Shown here piece by piece: positions 18,638-27,109 of a DNA stretch of 64,000 nucleotides. Numbering within the stretch: the first letter of the stretch is position 1; every line of letters begins with the position of its first letter. A program made the translations under genes and the position numbers. Source of the stretch: Culturomica massiliensis (GTDB lineage Bacteria > Bacteroidota > Bacteroidia > Bacteroidales > Marinifilaceae). The notes beneath the pieces were generated by a model, which was not told the DNA's origin, searched no databases, and worked only from the letters and a program-made list of their open reading frames with translations. Location of the stretch: the NCBI RefSeq assembly GCF_900091655.1, contig NZ_LT594621.1, positions 1,798,001 to 1,862,000 of the forward strand, in the 5' to 3' direction.

Positions 18638-18916
18638 TCACTTTAATGGTATGTTTCTCCCGTGTTCTTTCAGGTACTCCATGATACATTTCGCTTCCTC
18701 GTGCGAAGCCATATTGCGTTCGTCGTACCTGCGGCTGTCATCCGCCATAACCTTGATGCACTCTTTAATCAACCTGTACAGGCTTTGCTGCAGTGTCGGG
18801 TGCATGGTCGGTATTGCTGCTGCAAATCGAGCCGGATTGAAACTGTAATTGTTGACTGCCATTTCCCAGTCTTTAGCGAGACGGTACTCTCTGCTTTCTT
18901 TGATGTCCTTGTCCAT
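18638..18916 (-). CDS. Small hypothetical protein, first gene behind structured leader A
   Basis: A 92-residue, mostly helical soluble protein, unrecognised. Its ATG at 18916 lies directly after structured leader A. It opens a three-gene operon with 18358 and 17956. Confidence 0.6.
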   Translation of the reverse strand: MDKDIKESREYRLAKDWEMAVNNYSFNPARFAAAIPTMHPTLQQSLYRLIKECIKVMADDSRRYDERNMASHEEAKCIMEYLKEHGRNIPLK

Positions 18917-18929
18917 AATTCTGATATTT

Positions 18930-19150
18930 AACGATTTTGTTTTTCTTCCCTCTGTTCGGCCTCCTTTTCGGAGGAGCCGCTTCGGGATTTACGGTGCATC
19001 GAGAGACGGTCGTCAAAGCCTCTCCCGATGTTTTTTCCTGCCAATTACTCTTTCAGAGAAAGGAAGAATTTGCAGGAAATGCACTTCAAAACGGAGGGAA
19101 CAGGCTCGACCGCCTACATTCGCACCAGTAAAGTCCACACGGCGACGGGA
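18930..19150 (-). repeat. Structured leader element A (family 1)
   Basis: The long leader upstream of the 92-residue gene. It has a proximal hairpin (18955-18978), and an outer stem pairing 18976-18997 (GCCG..GGATTTACGGTGC) with 19122-19144 (GCACCAGTAAAGTCC..CGGC). The apical hairpin spans 19034-19079 with AATTAC on the left and GGAAGAATT on the right. It differs from the other copies in stem sequence but keeps the internal-loop bases. Confidence 0.75.
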
Positions 19151-19253
19151 AGGACGACGAAAGAAGAAATGACTCTCATGTCAATACAAGAGGGAAAATA
19201 GAAAGGGATAAGGGTGGTGGCGGGGGCTTATGACGGACGGCGTTAAAACAGGT

Positions 19254-19375
19254 GCCGCTATAAAGGTTCCCGGAGCGGCCGATGGCAGAATACGGCCCGT
19301 GCCGGATTCCGTCATCAGCCACAGATCCGGACCGGAGTGCTTACAGCAGCCCAGGGCTGCCGTCGTACATGAAGG
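19254..19375. repeat. Second structured repeat family, copy 1
   Basis: A 120-bp GC-rich element sharing CTATAAAGG, GGCCGATG, CCCGTG, ATCAGCCA and AGCAG..CTGCCG with the copy at 20091-20205. Its core hairpin is CGGC-ccgt-GCCG here and CCGC-ccgt-GCGG in the other copy, a compensated change. It lies between leader A and the radC end. Role unknown. The remaining bases of 19151-19447 show nothing recognisable. Confidence 0.55.
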
Positions 19376-19447
19376 TTTTATAACAGTCTTCGCCTGGCGC
19401 ACATGAGGGCGGCAGTATAACGGGATTTGCCGTGAAAAGAGATGCTG

Positions 19448-19891
19448 TCAAAGCATCCCTTCGTCCGCGTAGCTCAGATAGCCTGTATCCGAGAGGATGA
19501 TATGGTCAAGGAGAGTGATGTCAAGGATTTCGCAGGCTTTCTTGAGTTTGCTTGTGATGGCATTGTCACTGGAGCTGGCCACCATGTTGCCTGACGGGTG
19601 GTTGTGGCTGAGGATTATGCCCGAGGCATGGGCCAGAAGAGCCGTCTGCAGGATGATACGGACATCCACAACGGTCTGGCTGATGCCGCATTTTGATATG
19701 CAGGAGAGTCCGAGAAGCCTGTTGGCTTGATTGAGGAACATCACCCAGCATTCCTCATGATGCTGCATACATTCATCGTATGCCTCCTTGAAGATGTCGT
19801 AGCTCACCCTGGAGGAGTTTACCAAGGTACGTTTTGCAGCATCGGCATCCTTGTAATTTACTGAAATCTGAGGGAAAGAAAATGTATTCAT
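19448..19891 (-). CDS. RadC-like JAB-domain protein
   Basis: A 147-residue protein of the RadC/JAB family. The metal-binding JAMM motif is complete: HNHPSG with His96 and His98 and Asp109 in SSSDNAI. Short RadC proteins without the N-terminal helix-hairpin-helix domain are common on plasmids and conjugative elements. A role in DNA repair is traditional but unproven. It has its own structured leader (copy J) immediately upstream. Confidence 0.85.
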   Translation of the reverse strand: MNTFSFPQISVNYKDADAAKRTLVNSSRVSYDIFKEAYDECMQHHEECWVMFLNQANRLLGLSCISKCGISQTVVDVRIILQTALLAHASGIILSHNHPSGNMVASSSDNAITSKLKKACEILDITLLDHIILSDTGYLSYADEGML

Positions 19892-19894
19892 AAT

Positions 19895-20060
19895 AACGAA
19901 GATTTAAGGTGAAACAATTTTTTTCGCCCGTGCACAGCTCTGTCTGGACTTCGTGCAAGATTTTGGGAAAGAATACTATCCGCAGGATTGGAGATTGTTT
20001 CCCAAATTCACCCGGATCTTGCGTTTGTCCGGAAAGATGCTGTAACTTCGCTGAAAACAA
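19895..20060 (-). repeat. Structured leader element J (family 1)
   Basis: Directly upstream of the RadC-like gene. Outer stems are GGAC (19946-19949) with GTCC (20026-20029) and GCAAGAT (19955-19961) with ATCTTGC (20016-20022). The apical hairpin is TTTGGGAAA..AATACTATCC / GGATTGGAGATT..TTTCCCAAA. The AATAC and GGAG internal-loop bases match the family, while the stem sequence is unlike the other copies. Confidence 0.72.
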
Positions 20061-20090
20061 ATGTTGAGACTACCGGGGTATTATAAGAGG

Positions 20091-20205
20091 TCCGGCTATA
20101 AAGGATATCCGGGCCGGCCGATGACGGAAGACCGCCCGTGCGGCCTGTAGGAATCAGCCAGAACCCGGTCCGTACTGTTTCAGCAGACGGAGACTGCCGA
20201 AAGAC
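20091..20205. repeat. Second structured repeat family, copy 2
   Basis: The partner of 19254-19375, placed between leader J and the 3' end of the parB-like gene. Shared blocks: GGCTATAAAGGAT, CGGCCGATGACGG, CCGCCCGTGCGG, AATCAGCCA, CAGCAG..CTGCCGA. Confidence 0.55.
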
Positions 20206-20257
20206 AGGTAGGTGTATAAAAAAGGTCAGGCGGCGCCGGTCTGCCTCCGGCACGCAA

Positions 20258-20288
20258 CAGAAAAGCAGGACGGATTTCTCCGCCCTGC
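20258..20288 (-). terminator. Terminator of the parB-like operon
   Basis: On the minus strand GCAGGGCGGA-GAAA-TCCGTCCTGC followed by TTTTC, 26 bp after the parB stop. Confidence 0.8.
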
Positions 20289-20313
20289 ATCTGAAATCAA
20301 CTATGAATTATGG

Positions 20314-22044
20314 TCAAGCAGCAACCTCTTGGGATTGAGGTTGTTTTTCGTTGTCCGCATCGTCTTCCGTCTGCTCCGCTTCCTGTTTGGCCTGTTCCTG
20401 CACCAAAAGGACGGCTTTCTTTTCTTCGATGCGCTGATGTCTTTTTTCGTAAACTTCATTATGTCCATTCTCGATGTCGGCAAGTCTTTCCGGCATGTGT
20501 TTTCCTGCAAATTCAAGCAACATGTCGGCTATGGCGTTGCTTCCGTATGCGTTCTTGAAATTCTCAATCAGGAAATCCCTGCGGATGACGGCTTTTGCCT
20601 TTGGGGTAAGATTGGCCACAATATTTGTCTTGTCCTCGTTGGACAGATAGGGCGAATGTTCTCCCTCTATACCAACGGCGGCAAAGTGTTCCTTTCTCAA
20701 CGATGAAAGCAGGAAGAAATAAATCATCTTTTCTTCGTCAGCCCCGAACTTGGTTTCGGTCATATCCACTTCCAAAATCTGTTTTTTGGTATCTTCCACG
20801 GTCTTTTCCCTGGCAATCTCCTTGTTTCGCTTGTCCTGCTTGTCCAGTTTTTCAATCGGGGAAAGCTGTTCCTGTCCTGCCTGTTGTCCACTGACGGCAT
20901 TCATCATGGAATTCTCCACATAACATTTGACAATGTCTTCGTTCCCAATCCGTGCGAAGAGCGATATTTCGCCTGCTTCTGCCCTGCGTACAAGTTCCTT
21001 GCCCTCTTCCATATAATCGTTCATATCCTGCTCATACTCAATCTTGGCTTCCTTATATTCGTCTTCCGTCTCATATTCTCCGGCTTCAGGCTCTTCGGGA
21101 AATGTCGGGTAGTCTTTGTATCTGCATTGCAGTGCCACAACCTCATAGCCCATTTCCTTGAGGCGATTTACCGCATCCGCATTATAGCAATATGCGTCAT
21201 GGCTTAGAGAGAGTGCAGGATAAGCCTTAATGGTCTCTATTGCCTTTTCCGTCAAAAATGCTGCATTCATTTCATCAAGACAGCCTTTGTTGGCGCATTT
21301 TCCGCATGTTCCCTCACAGAACAATGTCATGTTGTTGGTATTATGGGGACATGACAGGCAAAGGGTCTTGTCAAAGTTGTAGCGTTCAAGGTCTGTCGTG
21401 AAGTGGCGCTCGATGTTCTTTGCCACCTCGGTCGCTTTCATGCCTCGCCAACTGCCAAACATGATACCCTCTTTCAAGTGCTTGTCGAAAACCTCTCTCT
21501 GGATGTCCTCGCCATATCGGCAAATTTCGCTTGCCACGCTGATAGTGATTTCGTCCTTTTCCAACAATTCTGCGATTTCGGGGATAAGGGAGACGAACTT
21601 CAGTCGGGTGCGGATATAGGTCTCGTTCTTGCCGAACTGCATGGCCAAAGACTGGATGTCGTGCCGTCCGCTTTCTATCAGCCTCTGATAGGCGTTTGCT
21701 TCCTCGATAGGGGTTACATCCTTGCGTTGCAGGTTTTCCGTCACCGCCATTTCTTCGGCGGTCTCGTCCGAAACATTCAGAACGATTGCCGGAATTTCTT
21801 CCAGTCCTGCCATGAGTGAGGCACGATACCTGCGTTCCCCGAATATGATTTCAAAGCGGTTCTCCGCAATGGGGCGCACCCCGATAGGCTGGAGGACGCC
21901 CTGCTGACGGATGCTTTCCGCCAATTCCGCAAGGCTTGCTACATCAAAATTCTTGCGTGGGTTATAGTTACTCGGCTGAATATCTGCCAAAACTACTGAT
22001 ACGATGTTCTTCTCTGCTACTGATTGAATGTTCATTGTTTCCAT
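20314..22044 (-). CDS. parB: ParB/RepB/Spo0J-family partition protein
   Basis: A 576-residue protein. The N-terminal ParB nuclease-like/CTPase domain shows GERRYRA at residues 69-75 and TENLQR at 102-107, followed by a helix-turn-helix region. The middle has a cysteine cluster (CLSCPHN, CEGTCGKCANKGC), a likely zinc site absent from chromosomal ParB. The C-terminal half is charged and coiled-coil-like. Length is about twice that of chromosomal ParB but usual for Bacteroidales mobile-element versions. It lies 45 bp downstream of the 85-residue gene, so both are expressed from leader B. ParA is encoded separately about 2.4 kb upstream. Confidence 0.88.
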   Translation of the reverse strand: METMNIQSVAEKNIVSVVLADIQPSNYNPRKNFDVASLAELAESIRQQGVLQPIGVRPIAENRFEIIFGERRYRASLMAGLEEIPAIVLNVSDETAEEMAVTENLQRKDVTPIEEANAYQRLIESGRHDIQSLAMQFGKNETYIRTRLKFVSLIPEIAELLEKDEITISVASEICRYGEDIQREVFDKHLKEGIMFGSWRGMKATEVAKNIERHFTTDLERYNFDKTLCLSCPHNTNNMTLFCEGTCGKCANKGCLDEMNAAFLTEKAIETIKAYPALSLSHDAYCYNADAVNRLKEMGYEVVALQCRYKDYPTFPEEPEAGEYETEDEYKEAKIEYEQDMNDYMEEGKELVRRAEAGEISLFARIGNEDIVKCYVENSMMNAVSGQQAGQEQLSPIEKLDKQDKRNKEIAREKTVEDTKKQILEVDMTETKFGADEEKMIYFFLLSSLRKEHFAAVGIEGEHSPYLSNEDKTNIVANLTPKAKAVIRRDFLIENFKNAYGSNAIADMLLEFAGKHMPERLADIENGHNEVYEKRHQRIEEKKAVLLVQEQAKQEAEQTEDDADNEKQPQSQEVAA

Positions 22045-22089
22045 AATTCATAAATTTTGATTTGTTATACATTGATTTTCTGATTACTG

Positions 22090-22347
22090 CTATTCCTGTT
22101 GGTTGGTGTCATACTCGTACATCTGCGTATTGTCGTACCCCTCGAACGATAGCCGGAACGTGTCGAAGTCTTTCCTGCCGGCCAGCCTTACGGTATCGTT
22201 CTTTCCGATGAAATAGGGTTCAAGCATTGTCCGAAACGGTGCGCCGAGCGTAGTCCTGTCTGCCAATGTGCAAACCTTGTCGGGTTGTTGGGGCATGATA
22301 TAGCCCAGTGCATATTCGTTGTAAACTACCAATCTTATTTTATCCAT
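22090..22347 (-). CDS. Conserved small protein upstream of parB
   Basis: An 85-residue soluble protein beginning MDKIRLVVYNEYALGY, seen in Bacteroidales mobile elements next to parB-like genes. No known domain is recognised. First gene after structured leader B and probably co-transcribed with parB. Confidence 0.65.
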   Translation of the reverse strand: MDKIRLVVYNEYALGYIMPQQPDKVCTLADRTTLGAPFRTMLEPYFIGKNDTVRLAGRKDFDTFRLSFEGYDNTQMYEYDTNQQE

Positions 22348-22359
22348 GTCGATGTCAAT

Positions 22360-22600
22360 TTTGAATTGTTTTTTTATTTCCCTCTGGTCGGTTCTTTTCC
22401 CGTTTGAACCGCCTTGGGGTTTTATGGATGCGGTTTACAGCTGTCGGTACAGCTTCATACGACGGCTTTTCCTGCCAATTACTCTTTCACAGAAAGGAAG
22501 AATTTGCAGGAAATGCACTTCAAGCCGGAGGATCAAGCGCGACAGCAGACCTTTGCATCTGATAAAACCAAGGCCGGTGCGGCGGGAATTAAGCCGGAGA
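22360..22600 (-). repeat. Structured leader element B (family 1)
   Basis: Upstream of the 85-residue gene/parB operon. The proximal hairpin is GGTTC..GAACC at about 22389-22410. The outer stem pairs CCTTGGGGTTTTAT..GATGC (22412-22430) with GCATCTGATAAAACCAAGG (22555-22573). The apical hairpin 22468-22513 has AATTAC and GGAAGAATT. The minus-strand bases just before the ATG read GAGGGAAATAAAAAAACA, also seen before other genes of the family. The rest of 22600-22785 holds no gene. Confidence 0.78.
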
Positions 22601-22786
22601 ATAATAAGGTGAAACGGATAGAAAAGGAAGAGCCTGGCTGATAGTAAAGGGAGCCTGTTAAAGTTGTTATAACAGGACTATGCGAGCAGGCTAAAAATGA
22701 ATAGAGCGAAAGGTTCGCCATTACAAAAGGATGGGCTTATCCGGAATAAAATCTGGCCAACTGCCTGTTTTTATGGAAAAACACAT

Positions 22787-22794
22787 TATCTTTG
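22787..22794 (+). promoter_or_regulatory. Promoter -7 box of the DUF234 ATPase gene
   Basis: TATCTTTG, a match to the Bacteroides -7 consensus, about 65 bp upstream of the ATG at 22860. Confidence 0.55.
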
Positions 22795-22859
22795 CAGTAG
22801 AGAAACAGCCATTTCCGAAACGGGCGTTTCGTAAATTGTAATATGAAAGGACTTAGGAT

Positions 22860-24179
22860 ATGAGATTTTTTGACAGGACAGAAGAAATAGCATCCCTGCG
22901 TGAGATTCGCAGGATGTCGAAAGACAACGCCCAGTTCACGGTAGTGACAGGACGGCGCCGTATCGGCAAGACATACCTCGTATGGAAGGCATACGAGGAC
23001 GAACCTATCCTTTATTTCTTTGTTGCCCGCAAGGCTGAAGGGGACTTATGCGAGGATTACCGGCTTGAAATAGAGAGCAAGCTGGGAATCCCCACGATGG
23101 GACGTGCGGAGCATTTCGCCGATGTGTTCGAGTTTCTGATGAAACTTTCCACGGAACGTCCCATCACGCTGTTCATTGACGAGTTCCAGGAGTTCTTCCG
23201 CGTGAACAAGTCGGTGTACAGCGACATGCAGCGCATCTGGGACATATACAGCCCGAAAGCCCGGATGAACCTTGTCGTCTGCGGTTCGATATACTCCATG
23301 ATGACGAAGATATTCAAGGACAAGAAGGAACCTCTGTATAACAGGCAGACCCGTTTTATGACCGTGCGCCCGTTCACTCCGGCGGTGCTGAAGGAAATCC
23401 TCACGGAATACCATCCGGGACACACGGCGGAAGATCTGCTGGCCCTGTATTCCTTCACGGGCGGCGTGGCCAAGTACGTGCAACTGCTTGTGGATGCCGG
23501 AGCCACGACCAAGTCAGCCATGCTTGACCACATCATAAAGGCCGACTCCATCTTCCTGGGAGAAGGCAAGGCTATCCTTATCGAGGAGTTCGGCAAGGAT
23601 TACGGGGTATATTTCTCGATTCTGTCAGCCATAGCGAGAGGCAAGACCTCCCGTTCGGAAATAGAGAACGTAGTAGGCAGGGAAATCGGCGGCTACCTGA
23701 CCAAGCTGGAAAACGAGTACGAGGTCATTGCCAAGAAGCAGCCACTCTTTGAGAAGAGTTCCACCAAGAATGTCCGCTATACGATAGAGGACAACTTCTT
23801 CACGTTCTGGTTCCGCTTCATCTACAAGTACAGCTATATGCTGGAAATAGAGAACTACGAGAGCGTGAAGACGATCATCAACCGGGACTACGAGACGTTC
23901 AGCGGCCTGATGCTCGAACGCTATTTCAGGCGTGTGCTGATCGAACGCCATGCCTACACACGCATCGGCGGATGGTGGGACCGCAAGGGCGAGAATGAAA
24001 TCGACATTGTGGCCGAGAACGAACTGGACGAAGAAGCCACGTTTTTCGAGGTGAAGCGTAAGGCAGACAACATTGACATGAAGGTGCTGGAGAATAAGGC
24101 GGCTGCCTTCCTGCGTGCCACGGGCGAGTTCAAGGGGTATAAAATCTCCTACAAAGGGCTGTCTATGGATGACATGTAG
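22860..24179 (+). CDS. AAA ATPase with C-terminal DUF234 nuclease-like domain
   Basis: A 439-residue protein of the archaeal-ATPase/DUF234 type. The N-terminal P-loop reads GRRRIGKT (about residues 31-38) and Walker B reads ITLFIDEFQEFF. A winged-helix region follows, and the C-terminus has NEIDIVAENE and FFEVKRK, matching a PD-(D/E)xK nuclease-like core. Function of the family is unsettled; regulatory or defence roles have been suggested. It is the only plus-strand gene in the minus-strand maintenance block, has its own TAnnTTTG promoter and terminator, and lacks the structured leader, so it looks like an independent insertion. Confidence 0.83.
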   Translation: MRFFDRTEEIASLREIRRMSKDNAQFTVVTGRRRIGKTYLVWKAYEDEPILYFFVARKAEGDLCEDYRLEIESKLGIPTMGRAEHFADVFEFLMKLSTERPITLFIDEFQEFFRVNKSVYSDMQRIWDIYSPKARMNLVVCGSIYSMMTKIFKDKKEPLYNRQTRFMTVRPFTPAVLKEILTEYHPGHTAEDLLALYSFTGGVAKYVQLLVDAGATTKSAMLDHIIKADSIFLGEGKAILIEEFGKDYGVYFSILSAIARGKTSRSEIENVVGREIGGYLTKLENEYEVIAKKQPLFEKSSTKNVRYTIEDNFFTFWFRFIYKYSYMLEIENYESVKTIINRDYETFSGLMLERYFRRVLIERHAYTRIGGWWDRKGENEIDIVAENELDEEATFFEVKRKADNIDMKVLENKAAAFLRATGEFKGYKISYKGLSMDDM

Positions 24180-24199
24180 TTCATTCTCGCATAAAAAAG

Positions 24200-24240
24200 C
24201 CGGGAAGTGAGGGCAATCCCATCACTTCCCGTTCTTTTCA
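24200..24240. terminator. Bidirectional terminator
   Basis: CGGGAAGTGA / TCACTTCCCG inverted repeat with AAAAAAG on the left and TTCTTTTC on the right, serving the ATPase gene (plus) and the parA operon (minus). Its right arm overlaps the end of the ribbon-helix-helix gene. Confidence 0.8.
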
Positions 24241-24476
24241 AGATACTCTCTCATGGCCTCGTTGACGATGTCACGGAGAGACATGTTCTTTTCGATGGCC
24301 AGGAATTTCATGCGGGTATGCACGCTTTTGTCGATGACGAAATTGCAATGTACCGCCGGTTCCTTTTCCGCCTTGGCCGGAGCCGTTTCTTTTTTCTGCG
24401 GGGATTTTTTGGTTGATGAAAGCAGCCCGTCAAGGCCGCTTTTCATACCGTCTTTCAATAAATCGCTTTTGCCCAT
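24222..24476 (-). CDS. Ribbon-helix-helix partner of ParA (ParG-like)
   Basis: An 84-residue protein with a flexible, lysine-rich N-terminal tail and a C-terminal ribbon-helix-helix: NFVIDKSVHTRMKFLAIEK then MSLRDIVNEAMREYL. The layout matches ParG/Omega-type centromere-binding proteins, whose tail stimulates the ParA ATPase. It begins 7 bp after the parA stop, so both are one operon. The TACTA repeat array upstream of parA is its probable binding site. Confidence 0.75.
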   Translation of the reverse strand: MGKSDLLKDGMKSGLDGLLSSTKKSPQKKETAPAKAEKEPAVHCNFVIDKSVHTRMKFLAIEKNMSLRDIVNEAMREYLEKNGK

Positions 24477-24483
24477 ATTGTTT

Positions 24484-25239
24484 TTACTTTAGTTTCAGTA
24501 CCTCCAGCGCCAAGTCCATATAATCCTTGGCCCCGTTGCTGCTTTTGTTATACTCGAAAATGTTCAGACCCTTGATAGGGGCTTCCGCCAGAGCCACGTT
24601 GTCCCGGATGACGGTTTTGAACACCTTGTCGCAGAAAGAATCGTTGATGAGCTCGGACACGCTTTTGTTAAGCGTCTTGCGCTTGTCGAACTGGGTGATC
24701 ACGATACCTCCGATGCTCAGTCCCGGATTCAGGCGTTGCCTGACGATTTCAACCACATTCGTAATCTTTGCCATACCGCGCATGGCGAGGAACTGTGCCT
24801 GGACCGGGATAATCAGGAAGTCCGCCGCGGTAAGAGCATTGAGCGTGAGCAGTCCCAGCGATGGCGGACAGTCAATCAGTATATAATCGAATTTCCGGCT
24901 GTCAAGCAGCTTCGCAATCAACCCTTTCAGTATCAGTTCCCGGCCAGGTTCGTTGATAAGTTCCGATTCGGCAGCCGACAGGTCAAGGCACGAGGGAACG
25001 ATGGTAAGGCCGTTCTTCAGTTCGACCAGCGGCAAAGGGTATTCGCCCTTCATCGCCCCGTACACGGTCTGTTCTTCCTCGATGGACAGGCCGCAGGATT
25101 CCGTGAGGTTTGCCTGACCGTCCATGTCAATCAGGAGCACACGTTTTTTCTTCAGCTGCAGTGCGGCAGCGAGATTTATGGTAGTGGTTGTCTTTCCGAC
25201 CCCACCTTTATGATTCAGAACTGCTATAATTTTTGTCAT
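24484..25239 (-). CDS. parA: ParA-family partition ATPase
   Basis: A 251-residue ParA/Soj-type ATPase. The deviant Walker A is KGGVGKTT at residues 11-18, with DMDGQANLT (Walker A') and LIDCPPSLG (Walker B). It lacks an N-terminal DNA-binding domain, so it is the small type Ib form that needs an RHH partner, present immediately downstream. A -7 box sits 25 bp upstream within a TACTA repeat array, implying autoregulation by the partner. Confidence 0.92.
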   Translation of the reverse strand: MTKIIAVLNHKGGVGKTTTTINLAAALQLKKKRVLLIDMDGQANLTESCGLSIEEEQTVYGAMKGEYPLPLVELKNGLTIVPSCLDLSAAESELINEPGRELILKGLIAKLLDSRKFDYILIDCPPSLGLLTLNALTAADFLIIPVQAQFLAMRGMAKITNVVEIVRQRLNPGLSIGGIVITQFDKRKTLNKSVSELINDSFCDKVFKTVIRDNVALAEAPIKGLNIFEYNKSSNGAKDYMDLALEVLKLK

Positions 25240-25263
25240 GATTCAGAGTCTTAATGTCTGGTA

Positions 25264-25271
25264 CAAAGATA
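25264..25271 (-). promoter_or_regulatory. parA promoter -7 box
   Basis: TATCTTTG on the minus strand, about 25 bp upstream of the parA ATG, at the edge of the TACTA repeats. Confidence 0.6.
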
Positions 25272-25450
25272 ATACTATTTTTAGTCTTCACTACAATTAG
25301 TATTTACTATTTTACTAATATAACATATTTTAGTATTGTAGTATTTACTACTCTACTAAAAGACTAAGCCACTAAATGTAGTATCTACTATTTTTCGTAA
25401 CCCGGGATTTACTAATCTCCTAAATTACTACAATTAGTAAATACTACATC
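25270..25450. repeat. TACTA/TAGTA repeat array, candidate centromere and operator of parA
   Basis: An AT-rich stretch with more than ten copies of TTTACTA, ACTAC, TAGTA and TAGTATTTACT in both orientations, upstream of parA and overlapping its promoter. Short iterated sites next to a parA-RHH operon are the usual form of such centromeres. A second cluster of the same repeat is at 59944-60016. Confidence 0.7.
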
Positions 25451-25472
25451 CATGACCGTTTTCCGTAAGATG

Positions 25473-25886
25473 TCAGAACGGAAGGTCTTCCTCCCCGTCC
25501 TGTGGCATGTCCGCCGGAGGAACGGGTGCGTTATCGGCAGCTGCGGCCTGGCCGTCGGCTTCGGAGGTTGTACCTTCCCGCTTACCGGTGTTGATGAACT
25601 CCAGGGCATCCGCCGTGATGGAGAGCTGGATCTGGCTGTCGCCGTTTTTGTCCTTCCACAGTGAAGTTGACAAAGTTCCCCCGACAAGGACCATGCGTCC
25701 TTTGGTGAGGTATTCGGAGAGGCGGATATGGTTTTCCTTGTTGCTGCGTACCCTTACCCATGTGGTAACGGCGTTTCCGTGCGAGAAGTCATCTACTGCC
25801 ATGTCAAAAGCAATAAACGAACCGTGTGTACCCTCGATAACCTGACAATCCTTTCCGATGCGACCGATAGTGTGAATGTATAGCAT
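25473..25886 (-). CDS. ssb: Single-stranded DNA-binding protein
   Basis: A 137-residue SSB. The OB-fold starts MLYIHTIGRIGKDCQVIEG and includes TTWVRVRSNKE. A low-complexity linker follows, and the end is the canonical acidic tip EEDLPF that recruits host replication proteins. The ATG at 25886 is chosen over a longer upstream frame because the upstream bases are structured leader C. Mobile-element SSBs protect incoming single strands during conjugation. Confidence 0.92.
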   Translation of the reverse strand: MLYIHTIGRIGKDCQVIEGTHGSFIAFDMAVDDFSHGNAVTTWVRVRSNKENHIRLSEYLTKGRMVLVGGTLSTSLWKDKNGDSQIQLSITADALEFINTGKREGTTSEADGQAAAADNAPVPPADMPQDGEEDLPF

Positions 25887-25899
25887 AATTTGAAAATGT

Positions 25900-26150
25900 T
25901 TTGCGGCAAGGTGGTTAGTCCTGCCATTACCTGTGACTTTGTTTTTTCTTCCCTCTGGTCGGATCCTTTCTGCCGGACCGCCTTGGGGTTTTATGGTGCA
26001 TGACAAGGATGTCGGTACAGCCCATTCGACGTTTTTTTGAAGCAAAATACTCTTGCCAGGCAAGGAAGATTTTCCTTCAAAATGCACTTCAAAACGGAAG
26101 AATCAGGCGCGACAGCCTACATTCGCACCTGATAAAACCTACGCGGCGGC
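25900..26150 (-). repeat. Structured leader element C (family 1), upstream of ssb
   Basis: The proximal hairpin is CGGATCC..GGACCG at about 25958-25980. The outer stem pairs GGGGTTTTATGGTGC (25985-26000) with GCACCTGATAAAACC (26125-26138). The apical hairpin 26035-26082 is TTTTGAAG..AATACTCTTGCC / GGCAAGGAAGATT..CTTCAAAA. Proximal GAGGGAAGAAAAA is on the minus strand. Confidence 0.8.
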
Positions 26151-26159
26151 AGGCAAGGT

Positions 26160-26690
26160 ATGACGAGAGAAGGTAATCCCGATACAGATATAAAAGGCAG
26201 AATTGTCCCATATATAAGGGGATGTTTATAAAAGTGATGAATGACGGCTTGGGCGGGTAAAAAACGGTCTGCCGGGCAAACAAAATGGGGACTCTTTCTG
26301 ATTGTGACATGCCGGAGACACGACGGACGGCACAAGCAGAATGTGTCACCGTTTGCCCATGACGCCGTCGGCCCGGAAAGGAAAGCTGCGGACAAAAGGC
26401 GGAATGTGCCGGAGCAACAATCAGGCAGGATGCCCATATAGCGGAATACCGGTTGTTTCGACATGTCGAAGCTCCGGCATGAAGCGGTATGATGCAGACT
26501 GCCGTTGATCGGGCACAGCCTTCCGTACCTTGGAGTGGAGGGCGGACCGCGGCACAGACATCATACCTTAATTTTCGGGTGGGGAAAGCCGGATAGAAAA
26601 GGGAGGAAATACCGGAAAGGTATCCATATAAAAGGACACTGGCAGGCAAGGCCATGAAGGCAGTCCCGTATGACCGCCTTCTCCTGCCTG
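26160..26690. other. Gene-free GC-rich region with inverted repeats
   Basis: Open frames here look spurious (arginine/cysteine-rich, no family features). Visible structure: a perfect palindrome TTCGACATGTCGAA at 26457-26470, and a long-range inverted repeat GGTATGATG (26486-26494) with CATCATACC (26559-26567), enclosing TGCCG/CGGCA. A terminator-like hairpin GGCAGG..CCTGCC for the DUF4313 gene lies near 26645-26690. No gene is supported. Confidence 0.45.
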
Positions 26691-27104
26691 TCAATCAACG
26701 AAGTTGAAATACCTGTCGCAAAGCTCTTTCTGCTGCATGAAGCGTTCGCTCTGATAAAAATCCACCTCGGGATACTTGCAGAAACCCGAAACGGCGTATC
26801 TGCCGGTAGGGGTACATAATCCGTAAAGCATGAGCCAGTCGAGAACTTCTTCCCCGTTGTTGTTCGTGTCGATGAACTGACACCCGGCACTGCGTTCCGC
26901 ACCAGGCAGATTGACCGTGATGATGGTTTCCGACTCAAATTCGTTACTGTCTTCTACATACGCCAACAATGCCAGACAAAGCGGTGTTCCGAGTCCATGC
27001 TGGTAATATGTGACAAGGGGGAAAACCCATTTACCGTCCTTATGAAGCAGTGTCAAGGTCATGCCGTCCACTTCCACGCTTCTCTCTCTGATTTCATTTT
27101 CCAT
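26691..27104 (-). CDS. DUF4313 protein
   Basis: A 137-residue soluble acidic protein that I recognise as the DUF4313 type, common on Bacteroidales mobile elements. Features: FPLVTYYQHGLGTPLCLAL in the first half and VDFYQSERFMQQKELCDRYF at the C-terminus. No known activity. It has its own structured leader (copy D), so it belongs to the co-regulated set with ssb, radC and parB. Confidence 0.7.
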   Translation of the reverse strand: MENEIRERSVEVDGMTLTLLHKDGKWVFPLVTYYQHGLGTPLCLALLAYVEDSNEFESETIITVNLPGAERSAGCQFIDTNNNGEEVLDWLMLYGLCTPTGRYAVSGFCKYPEVDFYQSERFMQQKELCDRYFNFVD

Positions 27105-27109
27105 AATGC

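Noticed and set aside
25270..25450. CRISPR array
   Set aside because: Repeats are 5-8 bp, irregularly spaced and in both orientations, with no spacers or cas genes.
26089..26694. A 201-codon minus-strand open frame
   Set aside because: Arg/Cys/Pro-rich, no domain or start context, overlaps structured leader C and inverted repeats; typical of spurious frames in GC-rich non-coding DNA.
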